Assembly: GCA_000333855.2 (NCBI GenBank)
Contig: CM007332.1
Location: 403,236 to 467,235, forward strand
Direction of reading: 5' to 3'
Length of the DNA stretch: 64,000 bases
Source of the DNA: Endotrypanum monterogeii
Lineage: Eukaryota; Euglenozoa; Kinetoplastea; Trypanosomatida; Trypanosomatidae
The translations under genes and the position numbers were made by a program. Positions 1 through 9,817 of this stretch are shown here, piece by piece; positions within the stretch are counted from its first letter, which is position 1, and each line of letters opens with the position of its first letter. Under the pieces are notes generated by a model. That model did not search any database and was not told where the DNA came from. It saw nothing but the letters and a program-made list of their open reading frames with translations.

Positions 1-92
1 AAAACTAAAAAACGTAAAAAAAGGAAAAAGTAAGGAAGGAAGACGGTGGTGGTGGTGGGTGGGTAGTATTAGTTTGTCTACACTACTCGTTC

Positions 93-166
<74 letters not shown>

Positions 167-1850
167 CAATATAAACATTTATGTCTTTGTTTTTAAATAT
201 TTATTTTCAACTGGAGATGTCGGAGCCCCTTTTTTTTTTTTGCTGGGTAACGTTGTTCCTCTTCGCCCGTGCGCTTCAAGGAATTTGTGATGTGCGTGCG
301 TTTTCATGGAGTCTCGAGGGATCGATGATTTTTTTTTTTTACCTCCTTCCTTCACAGTTTTTTTTTTTTAAATTGTGCTGTGTAATGCACGAATAGATGT
401 GGTGAAGACGATGCTCTCTTCGCTATCGCAAGGCAGGGAATCTTTCCTTCTCCCCCGTCGGGTGTCAGAGTGGAGTCCCCAGGGAGGTTCGGTGAACACC
501 ATTCCACCCAGTCACGTCAGTACCGAGTGGGGTTGCAAGAGATGTCATGATTGCTCGGCACGATGGTGTGACACCACTGCCGACGGAAGGGAGCTCAGTT
601 CCCCCAGCGCTGATCATGAGCGATGGGGGCGACAAGGAAGGATACGTTCACGCGCAGTTCTCAGCGATGGCGGCATGAAAGCGATCGGAGTATACGGCGA
701 AACATCTCCCGCTGTATCCCACCGGGTCAGTGGTTTACACACTGTGCAGCTACAGAGCACCGGCGACTACTCGGATGCGGACCAAAACCACGCCCCTTTC
801 ACAGATACTGACGAGCAGTCTCTGTGAAGGCGGTTCGTTGCCTCTGTGAAACAAACGTTTTTTTTTCCTCATTACAAGTCTCTGCAGCACGACACCGCGC
901 CCCCCCCTCGTTTGTGTATGTCTGTGTGCGTGTATTTATACAACAACAACAACAATAATATATTTGTTGGTGTCCTTATTCACCCATCGGTTGTTGTGTG
1001 TTGGTGTGCCCCTCTTCCCCATTTTTATTTTTCTTCCCTCTTGACTTCTTTTGATGGAGTCGTCTTCCCTTCCTTCCCCTCCCCAGTTCTACTGCATTCC
1101 TGTAAGCATGTATTTGGCGAAAGGCAGTGCGCATAAGAGAGATGGCCAGGGCTAGCAGTTAAGTCGTTTGGTTTATTTATTTTTCGTCGCTTCGAGCACC
1201 ACCGGAGGCGATATTCTTCTCCCGTTAACGTTAGCTGGATATCTTCATGTTACCCGGTTGCCTCACGGTTTCTCTCTACAACAATAGGTCTATGCAAACG
1301 ATATACATATATAGACTTCTATCCTTGTTACCTCGTAAGTCCTCCTCTTGCCGCGTGACCTCGAGACTGAGGCCTGCCAGGCGGACTGCCTTCAGACTTC
1401 AAAGCGCTGTAGAGAGAGAAGCGTGTATGAATGCGGTGGTGGTGTAGGTTAACCCCAGCGATTTCACTGTAAGGTCAAGGCAGATTGTATATATTTTGCG
1501 CGACGCTCCTTCACGAAATGTTCGGTTTTTCCCGTTTTTTTTTTCCCCGCCCGACACGACCGCATGCGCATTCCGTATCGGCTGCATCGACAGAGGGGAA
1601 AGGGCGAGCTTCCGATCGGTGGCTGTTTTGTTTTGTGATGCTGTTTTTATCTTTTTTTTTTGGGATGGCTACTAGTCTGTTTCTGTTGCCCCTCTGCTCT
1701 TTTTTTTTTTATTCTTCCCACACTTTCCGTTCCGCTCTCCTTGCCAATTTCCTTGGTCTCTCGCCGGCGGTGAATCGATGGACCACAAATATATATGTGC
1801 GCATATATGTCTACGCACAAAGAACAAACGAGCACACATAAAAGCGATTT
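1..1850. other. Intergenic/UTR region before the first OYE gene
   Basis: T-rich DNA with homopolymer runs and a (TA)n(GT)n tract at 96-163. A less biased island at about 411-827 stays open for 138 codons after a pyrimidine-rich stretch and an AG near 356; it matches no family I know. The rest (830-1850) shows pyrimidine tracts and short A/T repeats typical of trypanosomatid untranslated regions. No RNA gene was recognised. Confidence 0.6.
96..163. repeat. Compound (TA)n(GT)n microsatellite
   Basis: About 16 TA units run directly into about 17 GT units without interruption. It lies in non-coding DNA. Confidence 0.95.
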
Positions 1851-1870
1851 TATTTCTCTCTCTTCTTCAG
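1851..1870 (+). promoter_or_regulatory. Probable trans-splice acceptor of the first OYE gene
   Basis: A pyrimidine stretch ends in TTCTTCAG with the AG at 1869-1870. No ATG occurs between this AG and the start codon at 1975, giving a leader of about 104 nt. The pattern fits spliced-leader addition in kinetoplastids; the exact site is inferred. Confidence 0.6.
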
Positions 1871-1974
1871 CCTCTCTGTCTGTATACGGGACATATATAC
1901 ATACATATATTTATCCTTCGAGGATTCTTTGACGGTTCTCTCTCCACATTTCACGTCTCACACACTCGAAAAAA

Positions 1975-3051
1975 ATGGAGGCGATGCTGAAGCCACTGGT
2001 GATCGGTAAGCTGTCGATGGCGAACCGTTTTATCATGGCTCCTCTGACGCGTTGTCGCGCCGACGATGACCACGTTCCCACTGACGCGATGGTGAAGTAC
2101 TACTCAGATCGTGCCTCGATGGGTCTCATCATCACAGAGGCAACACAGATCCAAAAGGGTTACTCGACATTCAGTCGCGAGGGCGGCATCTTCGGGACGG
2201 AGCAGATCGAGGGGTGGAGGAGGGTGACGGACGCTGTGCACGCGAAGGGCGGACTCATCTTCTCTCAACTGCATCACGGTGGTCGCGCCACGGTGCCATC
2301 AAACCTGGACGAAGGCTTGCATATCGTGGCTCCATCTGCGGTGGCTATCGCCAACCACGAGTGCAAAGGCGCCTTCACACGCGACGGCAAGAATCAGCCT
2401 TTTTCTGTCCCGCACGAGATGACACGGGAGGAGATCGCGGAGAGTGTGCAGCGTTACGCCACGGCAGCGCGCAACGCCATCGCTGCCGGGTTCGATGGCG
2501 TGCAGGTGCATGGCGCAAACGGATACCTAATCGACGAGTTTCTGAAGTCGAGCTCCAACAAGCGCACGGATGAGTATGGTGGTAGTATCGAGAACCGCTG
2601 CCGCTTTCTATTCGAGGTGGTGGATGCTGTGAGTGAGGCGGTCGGCCGCGACCGCACGGGCCTGCGCATCTCCCCTTTGAACAGCTTTAATGGGCAGAGC
2701 GACGACGACCCCGAGGCCCTGACGCGGTATATCTGCTCACACCTGAACACACGCCGGATCGCGTTCCTCGACGTGATGCGAGGAGACTTCTTCAGTGATG
2801 CACGTGGGGCAGACAAGTGGGCACGTGAGGAGTATCAAGGCGTCTTGTTCACCGGCATGGGGTTCGAGCTTGATGAGGCGGAGGCGACAGTGAAGTCTGG
2901 TGCTGCCGATGCAGTTGTGTTCGGCACAAAGGCAATTGCAAACCCCGACCTCGTCGCACGGGCAATCGCTGGTGCGGAGCTGAACAAGCCCGACGCAGCG
3001 ACCTTCTACAGTGCCGATGAGGCGGGGTACAACGACTATCCCCTCATGTAG
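1975..3051 (+). CDS. Old yellow enzyme family NAD(P)H:flavin oxidoreductase
   Basis: This 358-residue protein has the usual length of a single-domain OYE (FMN-binding TIM barrel). OYE enzymes reduce activated C=C bonds and quinones with NAD(P)H; the Trypanosoma cruzi homologue is known as a prostaglandin F2-alpha synthase that also reduces quinone drugs. Visible motifs are PLTRCRA with the FMN-contacting Thr25, QLHHGGRA, HGANGYL with the substrate-binding pair His179/Asn182 and proton-donor Tyr184, and TDEYGGSIENR. The phosphate-site region FGTKAIANPDL near the end has Thr where yeast OYE1 has Arg. The start is the first ATG after the predicted splice site and the A-rich context suits initiation. 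The next gene is a two-domain paralogue. All key residues look intact, so an active enzyme is likely; the physiological substrate is unknown. Confidence 0.93.
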   Translation: MEAMLKPLVIGKLSMANRFIMAPLTRCRADDDHVPTDAMVKYYSDRASMGLIITEATQIQKGYSTFSREGGIFGTEQIEGWRRVTDAVHAKGGLIFSQLHHGGRATVPSNLDEGLHIVAPSAVAIANHECKGAFTRDGKNQPFSVPHEMTREEIAESVQRYATAARNAIAAGFDGVQVHGANGYLIDEFLKSSSNKRTDEYGGSIENRCRFLFEVVDAVSEAVGRDRTGLRISPLNSFNGQSDDDPEALTRYICSHLNTRRIAFLDVMRGDFFSDARGADKWAREEYQGVLFTGMGFELDEAEATVKSGAADAVVFGTKAIANPDLVARAIAGAELNKPDAATFYSADEAGYNDYPLM

Positions 3052-3558
3052 TGTTGTAGTTGCCCCCCCCTCCCATTCCTCTCTTCTCTTATTCTACATT
3101 ATTATTATATTTATGATTATAAATATTTATTTGTTATTTCTGTCGAGGGGGATGGACCTTGCAGCTGAAGGGCTACACTTCCCTTTCGTCATTGGTGGAG
3201 TTGTGTGCTCTCGTTTCGCTGTCCACCACTTCCTTCCTTCCTTCTTTCCCTCCTTCACTCGCTGTTTCATTTATTTGAGGTGTATGCTGCATTCACGGAC
3301 GCTTGAGCACGCGTGTAACTCGTGTGGGGCGTCAAACAAGTCGTAATAGAGGTGGAACTAAGCCGTACCTACCTCTCAGCAGCGATCCAGACGATGTCGA
3401 GGGGGGGGGGCAGCGGAGGGGTTGCAGCTTTTATTTCTGAGCGATCGACCGTCATGGCATGGCACTCTCCAAACATCTGTACCTGCCTCCACTTTTCCCT
3501 CCGAGCGGGGGATCTCTGGGGTATAACTTATCTGCCATCTCGCCTGGGCGCGCACACA

Positions 3559-3582
3559 GGTGTGTGTGTGTGTGTGTGTGTG
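3559..3582. repeat. (GT)n microsatellite
   Basis: Uninterrupted GT dinucleotides of about 11-12 units followed by a short G run, in the probable 3' UTR of the upstream gene. Confidence 0.9.
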
Positions 3583-3999
3583 GGGGACGGCGTGCCTTGC
3601 TGCGGCAGCCTGCTTTCACAGGAGAAGGGAGTCCTCTTGAAAGTGCAGTTCGACCCACCCCAACACCGAGGCAAGGTAGAGTCGCACCGATGGATATTTA
3701 TATATTTTTATTTTTATTTTTAAGTATATACACACATACACCCCCACACAAAATACACATATATACATATATATGTATATATGTATGCGGATAGACTTAT
3801 TAAAAGCCTCCGGTTACATTATTGGAGGCCGTATATATGTTTTATATTGTAGGTTTTCATGACAAGCATTTTACGGACTTGCGTTGTTGCCATACATCTG
3901 TGTCTTCTCCGTATTTATTATTTCTGCGTCTCCCCTCTACCCTCTTGTCATCCGTGTAGAGTGCATCGAGGAGTGAGAGAAGACAAGGTGATGAATCAA

Positions 4000-4055
4000 A
4001 ATATATATATATATATATATATACACGAGCACAATGGCAACCATAATAAGATATG

Positions 4056-4082
<27 letters not shown>
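4000..4082. repeat. Pair of (TA)n microsatellites
   Basis: Two TA runs at about 4000-4023 and 4055-4082 are separated by some 30 bases of unique sequence. TA runs are self-complementary, so the pair could fold together in RNA. Confidence 0.85.
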
Positions 4083-4088
<6 letters not shown>

Positions 4089-5294
4089 TTATTCATATTG
4101 TTCAATTCTGTTCATATATATTATATCAAATCACAGGGAAATAATAATAATCAGAAAAAGTGAAAAGTGAGCCCGCATGGGAAGGGAAGAGGGCTGGCGG
4201 TGAAGGAAGCACCACACAGAGTCGATCTCGTCCCCTTCCTCTGCCGCATATGCGGGAAGAAGAGGAGGTGTCCAGGTCTTTCCGAGTACTATTTTTTTTT
4301 TTTCTGTAGGCATCACCACAACATAAAAAATAATAGACTCCCGAGGGTAGGGGTAGGGTCTGATGATGATTCCCAGTCACCGTGAGGTACTGATGGAGCG
4401 GGCGTGGTGATGGTGCGACTGATACACTTTGATATGCAGGTGCGATGACAGTCGCGGTTTCTGAGACATACATACGGACCTATACTGCTTGCCTACCGAA
4501 GCTTGGCACAGATGCTTTGCCCCATCTTGTTCACTGTGGCTGTCTCCTTGCTCTTTTTTTTTGTACACCTGCTCAACTTCTCTGCTTCATATGGGGCGAG
4601 TGCGTCTGTGAACACAGCCACACCACGATTGCAACTGCTTGCTGGGGGCCTGTCTGGCTGTCGACGCTGTTCACACTTTGCCATGCGCATGTATGCGTAA
4701 GTTTTCTGTCTCCTCCTGACCTCGCTCCTTTTATTCTCCCTTATTTTCTCCATCTCACAATACACACACACACACACGCTATATACGCACACCCCTGAGG
4801 ACGCCTTTCATGCCCCCAGCTGGCCTGGTCCCGGTTGATCTTTTCCCACTTCAGTGGCCGGTTCACCTTGCTTGTCGTGCCGCTCTTGTTTTCCGGTTTC
4901 CTTTCACTTATATCTAGCAGTGTGTTCGTTTTTTTTTCTTTCTTAACATTGATTCTTTTTTTTCCTTCTCTCTCTTCATCATCTGCTCCCCCTTTTTTCT
5001 TTGCATCTTGTGGTTCTGTGCAAGGCCTGATCATCGTTCTCTCCCTCCCCCTCCCCCCCCTCCCTCCCTTTCCACTCTAGGCTGCAGTTATACTGGGGGT
5101 TTTATTCATTGCATTTCTTGTGTAAGTTCACGATCACACACACATACACACACAAACACATACATACATACATATAGTATATATACGTTTGCCGCCATAC
5201 ATCGAGTTTCGTTGCTGTTGCGATCATTTGTTGCTATCGTTCCCTCCCTTCCTTCTCTTCCTCCCTCTCTCCCAACGCCATTGCTTGGGATATT

Positions 5295-5330
<36 letters not shown>

Positions 5331-5356
5331 ACAGTGTCTTCAATCCTCACCCACAG

Positions 5357-5377
5357 TTTTTTTTTTTTTTTTCAAAG
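5357..5377 (+). promoter_or_regulatory. Probable trans-splice acceptor of the OYE fusion gene
   Basis: A run of 16 T (5357-5372) is followed by CAAAG with AG at 5376-5377. The first ATG after it is at 5385, only 8 nt downstream. The in-frame ATG at 5328 lies upstream of the tract, so it would be removed from the mature mRNA. A second AG at 5381-5382 is an alternative. Confidence 0.65.
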
Positions 5378-5384
5378 GACAGTT

Positions 5385-8081
5385 ATGTCGTCGCAAGTGA
5401 GCCCCGCGGCCTGCGAGCGTCTTCTCAGGCCATGCCGAGTGGGTTGTTTGACGATGAAGAACCGCATGGTCATGGCGCCACTGACGCGCTGCCGTGCTGA
5501 TGACAATCACGTGCCTACTGCCATGATGGAGGAGTATTACGCATCGCGTGCATCCATGGGTATGATCATCACAGAGTCGATCATGGTGCAGCCGAACTAC
5601 TCCGGCTTCGCCTATGAGCCTGGCCTATACGCGGCGGAGCAGGTGACATCGTGGCGCACCATCACAGAAGCGGTACACGCACGCGGTGGGTTGATTGCAG
5701 CCCAGATCTACCACCCAGGCCGCGTCACGACGCCAGCCAACTTAACGTCAGACACACTGCGGCCGATGGGGCCATCTGCGGATGGTGTTTCACTGGATAC
5801 AGCCAAGTGCATTGCACAATGGAGTCGCGACGGAAGGGCACAGCCCTACCCATCGCGGGTCTATGCCATGACGGTGGCGGAGATCAGTGCGGCTGGGGAA
5901 TGCTTCACTCGCGCAGCTCGCAACGCCATCGCAGCGGGGTTTGATGCGGTCGAGATACACGCTGGGGGCGGATACTTGATTGACTCTTTTCTGCGGGATA
6001 CGACGAATCAGCGCACAGACGAGTATGGCGGCACCATCGAGAACCGCTCCCGATTTCTTTTGGAGGTGGTGGACGCCGTCGCTGAGGCGATCCAGCCAGG
6101 CCGCGTTGGCGTGCGTCTGACTCCGCTGGACACCTCGAATGGCCAGACGGACAGTAATCCCAAGGCGCTCACTATGTACGTCTGCGAGCAGTTGGACGCT
6201 CGCAGGATCGCATTTGTCGACGTTGTCCGTGGTGACCTAAGGACTGGTAAGCTGAGCAACGCAGAGTTGTGGGTACGCCGCTCCTTTGGTGGTGCTGTTC
6301 TGGCGAGCCAGGGGTACTCACGGGTGGACACGGCCGATCAAGCGATCGCGGCCGGCGCTGTCGATGCGGTACTGTTCGGCACCTGTGCTGTGTCGAATCC
6401 CGATCTTGTCTGGCGAGTGCTAACACACCGCCCGCTCAACCTCCCCGACTCGTCCACGTTCTTTACTCGAGGTGTGAGGGGTTACATCGACTACCCTGTC
6501 TGTGCGCCGAGCAGCTTCTGTGCTGCGCGTGTGGTGACGGCCAGCACGGTCCTTTCCATGGAGAGCGACATCTGCCACTCCTCTTGCTGGATCCCCGAAG
6601 CTGAGTCGATGCCTAGGGAGGGACACCAATGCTTCACCCTGTCACGGCCACTGCTCATCGGCACGGCAGCGATGAAGAACTGCCTTATTATGGGCCCGCT
6701 GCCACGCCAGCGCTGCGATGAACGACAGTGTCCGACAACTTTGATGAAGAACTATTACGCACGCCGTGCGAGCTACGGTCTTATTATTAGTGACCCATGC
6801 GAGGTAGAGCCCGGATACAACACGTACGTGCGCGGTCCCGCCATCTCGACCACGGCGCAAGTGCAGGCGTGGCGGCAAATCACGGACGCCGTACATCAAA
6901 AAGGAGGTTTGATATACTGTCAGCTACACCACGGGGGTCGGGCGGTGCTGCCCTGCAACATTGCCGACAGCAGAGACAAGCGCGCTGTTGGCCCCACAAA
7001 GCAGGGTGTCCCAGCGGGCTTCGTGTGCCCAGCCGCCTTTGTGGCAGACAGACACTCGGAGCCGTACTACCCCACGGAGGTGATGGCACTGAGTTCTGAG
7101 GGGATCGAGCGGATCATAGGGCTATATGCCGTCGCAGCAGAAAATGCGATGTTGGCAGGGTTTGACGGAGTCGAGATACACGCAGGTGGTGGTTACTTGA
7201 TTGACCAGTTTCTGCGCGAGTGCAGCAACACACGCCGCGATGAGTACGGTGGATCACCTTCCAGCCGCTGCCGCCTGCTGGATAGAGTAGTTGATGTGGT
7301 GGCGGCGACCGTCGGCATGAAGCGTATCGGTGTCCGTATCTCTCCTACAGACCTCTCCAGGGGGATGAAGGACACCGATCAGAGCGTAGTAGCAGAAACT
7401 GTTGCTAGGCACATGGCGAAGCGCCGTATCGCTTACTTAACCGTGGCTAGTGGCAGTGACGGTGTCTACTACGGTCCAGTACCCACACCAATTCTGAAAA
7501 AGATTTGTGCGAGCTTCCACGGTGTTGTCATGTGCGACGACGACACAGGGCTGGCAGAGGCAGAGAGGCGTGTCCTCAGGAATGTAGTGCAGGGTGTGTG
7601 CTTCACGCTGGACGCTGTCTCGAACCCGGATTTGATATTCCGCGCCATCCACGGTGTTGCGCTTGCCCAGACGGACATGCAAACTCTTTACACGCACGAT
7701 GCCCACGGCTACGACTCTTACGCTGTGTACGCAGAGGTGCGCGAGAAAGCGGAGGTGGCGCAACGCCGCCAGTCCAAACAGAAGGGGCCGCCATGCGCGC
7801 CTGAGGTGCACCACAGCCGCATTTCCGTCTCGTCCTATCGTGTTGGCATCCGTGCTTCCACAGCACCACAGATCGGTGCCAAGGACAACCAAGCGATGGT
7901 GAACTCCCCCATCGTCCAGAGGCTTCGTTGCCCTTCCAAATTCACACACCGAGGAGGGCCGTCGACTCCTGCCCTGCAGAGCACTGGCAACACGCACTCT
8001 TCCATCCCTGCGTGCGGGTCTCATATACATGTATATCGTAACCGTCGTCTTCGCCGACGTCAGACGGAATATTTTCACTAG
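5385..8081 (+). CDS. Tandem fusion of two old yellow enzyme domains, altered active sites
   Basis: This 898-residue protein carries two full OYE-like barrels, about residues 11-370 and 416-785, plus a basic tail of about 110 residues with no recognised domain. Domain 1 keeps PLTRCRA (Thr34), QIYHPGRV, the catalytic-site His192 and TDEYGGTIENR. The motif normally HxxNGY reads HAGGGY, so the Asn partner is Gly195. Domain 2 also has HAGGGY (His599, Gly602). It has further lost the FMN-contacting Thr (PLPRQR, Pro440) and the FG of the phosphate-binding loop (FTLDAVSNPDL). Both domains keep the Tyr after the Gly triplet. Domain 1 may still bind FMN; domain 2 looks like a pseudoenzyme that could serve structure or dimer-like packing. 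The shared HAGGGY suggests that the two domains arose by duplication after the Asn was lost. The frame is continuous across the linker (about residues 371-415), so the fusion is not an obvious assembly error. Confidence 0.9.
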   Translation: MSSQVSPAACERLLRPCRVGCLTMKNRMVMAPLTRCRADDNHVPTAMMEEYYASRASMGMIITESIMVQPNYSGFAYEPGLYAAEQVTSWRTITEAVHARGGLIAAQIYHPGRVTTPANLTSDTLRPMGPSADGVSLDTAKCIAQWSRDGRAQPYPSRVYAMTVAEISAAGECFTRAARNAIAAGFDAVEIHAGGGYLIDSFLRDTTNQRTDEYGGTIENRSRFLLEVVDAVAEAIQPGRVGVRLTPLDTSNGQTDSNPKALTMYVCEQLDARRIAFVDVVRGDLRTGKLSNAELWVRRSFGGAVLASQGYSRVDTADQAIAAGAVDAVLFGTCAVSNPDLVWRVLTHRPLNLPDSSTFFTRGVRGYIDYPVCAPSSFCAARVVTASTVLSMESDICHSSCWIPEAESMPREGHQCFTLSRPLLIGTAAMKNCLIMGPLPRQRCDERQCPTTLMKNYYARRASYGLIISDPCEVEPGYNTYVRGPAISTTAQVQAWRQITDAVHQKGGLIYCQLHHGGRAVLPCNIADSRDKRAVGPTKQGVPAGFVCPAAFVADRHSEPYYPTEVMALSSEGIERIIGLYAVAAENAMLAGFDGVEIHAGGGYLIDQFLRECSNTRRDEYGGSPSSRCRLLDRVVDVVAATVGMKRIGVRISPTDLSRGMKDTDQSVVAETVARHMAKRRIAYLTVASGSDGVYYGPVPTPILKKICASFHGVVMCDDDTGLAEAERRVLRNVVQGVCFTLDAVSNPDLIFRAIHGVALAQTDMQTLYTHDAHGYDSYAVYAEVREKAEVAQRRQSKQKGPPCAPEVHHSRISVSSYRVGIRASTAPQIGAKDNQAMVNSPIVQRLRCPSKFTHRGGPSTPALQSTGNTHSSIPACGSHIHVYRNRRLRRRQTEYFH

Positions 8082-8375
8082 CGGGGTGGGCGTTGGGGGA
8101 TGGAGAGGCCTCGTCTGTTCGGGATGTGCTGCAATGAAGCTGCGGCACAAGATGATAACATTCCTTAAAAAAAACAAAAAAAAACAAACAAAAAAATAGA
8201 AGGGTTTTGTTTTGTTTGCATAAGTGCAGGTCTCCGTCGTACGCGCATATACATACATGTGCTCATGGGCACATTGCTCCATGTGAATGGGGCACTGAGA
8301 CGCATACAAAAGAAGGCATTGTCCCTCGGAGCGCAGTCTCTATTCTGACCAATTTCGCTGGTTTTCCTTTACAAA

Positions 8376-8376
8376 A

Positions 8377-8407
<31 letters not shown>

Positions 8408-8476
8408 TACATACATATATACATATATTTATATACATTTATATATATACATATACATATATATATATAAATATAT
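8376..8476. repeat. TA/ATAC-rich microsatellite cluster
   Basis: A (TA)n run at 8376-8399 continues into about 75 bases of imperfect ATAC, TATATT and TA repeats. Confidence 0.85.
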
Positions 8477-9692
8477 TTACGCTGAACGGATGCGTGTGTT
8501 TGCAGAGCAGCAGTCATCGCTGCCCCCACGTACTGTGCATCGTACTATTTTTGTTGTTCCCGCCTTTTTCTCATTGTGCGCTTTCTTATCTCGTTTCATT
8601 TCGCTTCCCTTCTCAATTAATAGTACTCGCCGGCACCGCGAGCGTGTTGTGCTCGATAAATTCTTCTTCCCCTCCTTCGAAGGGGTATGCCATCATTGAA
8701 GAAGCAGGGAAACGCAGCGAGTGTGACAAGAAATTATTTTCACCTTATATGTTTTTACACACATCCAAAAAAAAAAAGAAAAGAAATCAGGATTTTCGAG
8801 AGGGATCCCCCCCCCCTGTTAGAGAGCGGTTGGCGTCTGCCAAGCAGAACACACCCTCCTCTCAAGCATGGCGCAGGGTGATGTGTGTGCGTGTGTGTGT
8901 TTGCCAGGAATTTTTCTCGCTGCCGCTGCGGTTCTCATCATCTCATATGATGACTGCGACCTCTACTCGACTGCCCAACGCGATTGCCAAGGGTACGAGT
9001 AGACCACCACGAACACATCTCATTAGTTGTGGAGGGTTGGGGCGGGGTCCTCACCGCCCTTTGATTTCTCTAATGTTCTTTTCATATATCACTTCGTCCT
9101 CCTACACCCGCTTCTTCTCCCCTTCCTCTACTTCATTAATCCTCACCCCTTCGTTGATTGACAGCTTCTCATCGGTGATATCGGCTTCAAGCTCGCACGT
9201 GGTTCTTTTTTTTTTGTATTCTATGCTAAGTCATAACCCCCCACGACGCGCATCATCTGCACGTACTGACACTTCCAAAGCGAAGGCAAGGCGACACACC
9301 TCTCTCCTGACGCCGGCTAGTCTCCCCCTCCCCCGTCCCTCCTCACTATTTTTTCTGCTTTTGTTTCCCCACGTCACCCACCGCCGAGTCGCCAAAGGCC
9401 AATACGCCTGCGCGCGCTGACTTAAAAGCGCCAGTCGGAAATCGACGAGCAGAGGAGCAGCTGGGGAGTTGATGGATAGCATCTCCTCTCCGCCCCCCTC
9501 CCTTCTACACGCTCCAATTTTTTTTTTCCCCCAAATCCTCTCTCACTGACAGCAATAACAACAGCAAAAGTAGGAAGAGGAGGGGGAGGTGGAGGCGTGT
9601 CACTTGATTCTGTGCGATGTAATACATGCTAGTGTTACTGTGCTTTGTTTGAACACTTATGTGCTTGGAATTGTTTATATACATAAATCTAT

Positions 9693-9714
9693 ATACACAC
9701 ACACACACACACAC
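9693..9714. repeat. (CA)n microsatellite
   Basis: About 11 uninterrupted CA units just upstream of the pyrimidine tract of the next gene. Confidence 0.9.
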
Positions 9715-9719
9715 AACTC

Positions 9720-9755
9720 ATTTTTTTTCTGTTTTTTTTTTCTCTGTGGGAAAAG
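9720..9755 (+). promoter_or_regulatory. Probable trans-splice acceptor of the first SMP gene
   Basis: Two T-rich blocks are followed by CTCTGTGGGAAAAG, with the first AG at 9754-9755. The next ATG in the frame of the gene is at 9818, which supports that start over the in-frame ATG at 9659 upstream of the tract. Confidence 0.6.
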
Positions 9756-9817
9756 AAAATTCGTATTTTGTCTTTGATCCCCTCGTTAAGGGCGAGGTCG
9801 TCGTCTCTACGGAGGAA

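Larger units (their letters stand above)
3052..5356. other. Intergenic region between the OYE genes
   Basis: Contains pyrimidine-rich blocks, a (GT)11 tract at 3559-3582, (TA)n tracts at 4000-4023, about 4055-4082 and 5298-5327, and short CA and ATAC arrays. The small open frames are overlapping, T-rich or microsatellite-derived and none looks coding. Confidence 0.6.
8082..9719. other. Intergenic region between OYE fusion and first SMP gene
   Basis: An A-rich stretch (8165-8199) lies shortly after the stop codon, then TA/ATAC-rich DNA at 8376-8476, pyrimidine-rich DNA and a (CA)n tract at 9693-9714. A long open frame at 8494-9420 has pyrimidine-driven composition and no domain, so it is not called a gene. 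Confidence 0.6.

Noticed and set aside
5328..5384. In-frame ATG upstream of the OYE fusion gene
   Set aside because: It lies before the T16 tract and the AG at 5377, so it would not be in the mature mRNA; it would also encode a Phe run unlike other OYEs.
7437..8309. 290-codon minus-strand frame
   Set aside because: Most of it is the mirror of the OYE fusion gene; the rest is A-rich intergenic DNA. It is a shadow of GC-rich codon bias.
8494..9420. 308-codon plus-strand open frame
   Set aside because: Composition follows pyrimidine runs and A runs of a UTR, it spans several likely splice signals, and no domain or membrane topology makes sense.
9659..9817. In-frame ATG upstream of the first SMP gene
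   Set aside because: It would translate a CA repeat and the pyrimidine tract; the membrane anchor expected at the N-terminus starts after ATG 9818.
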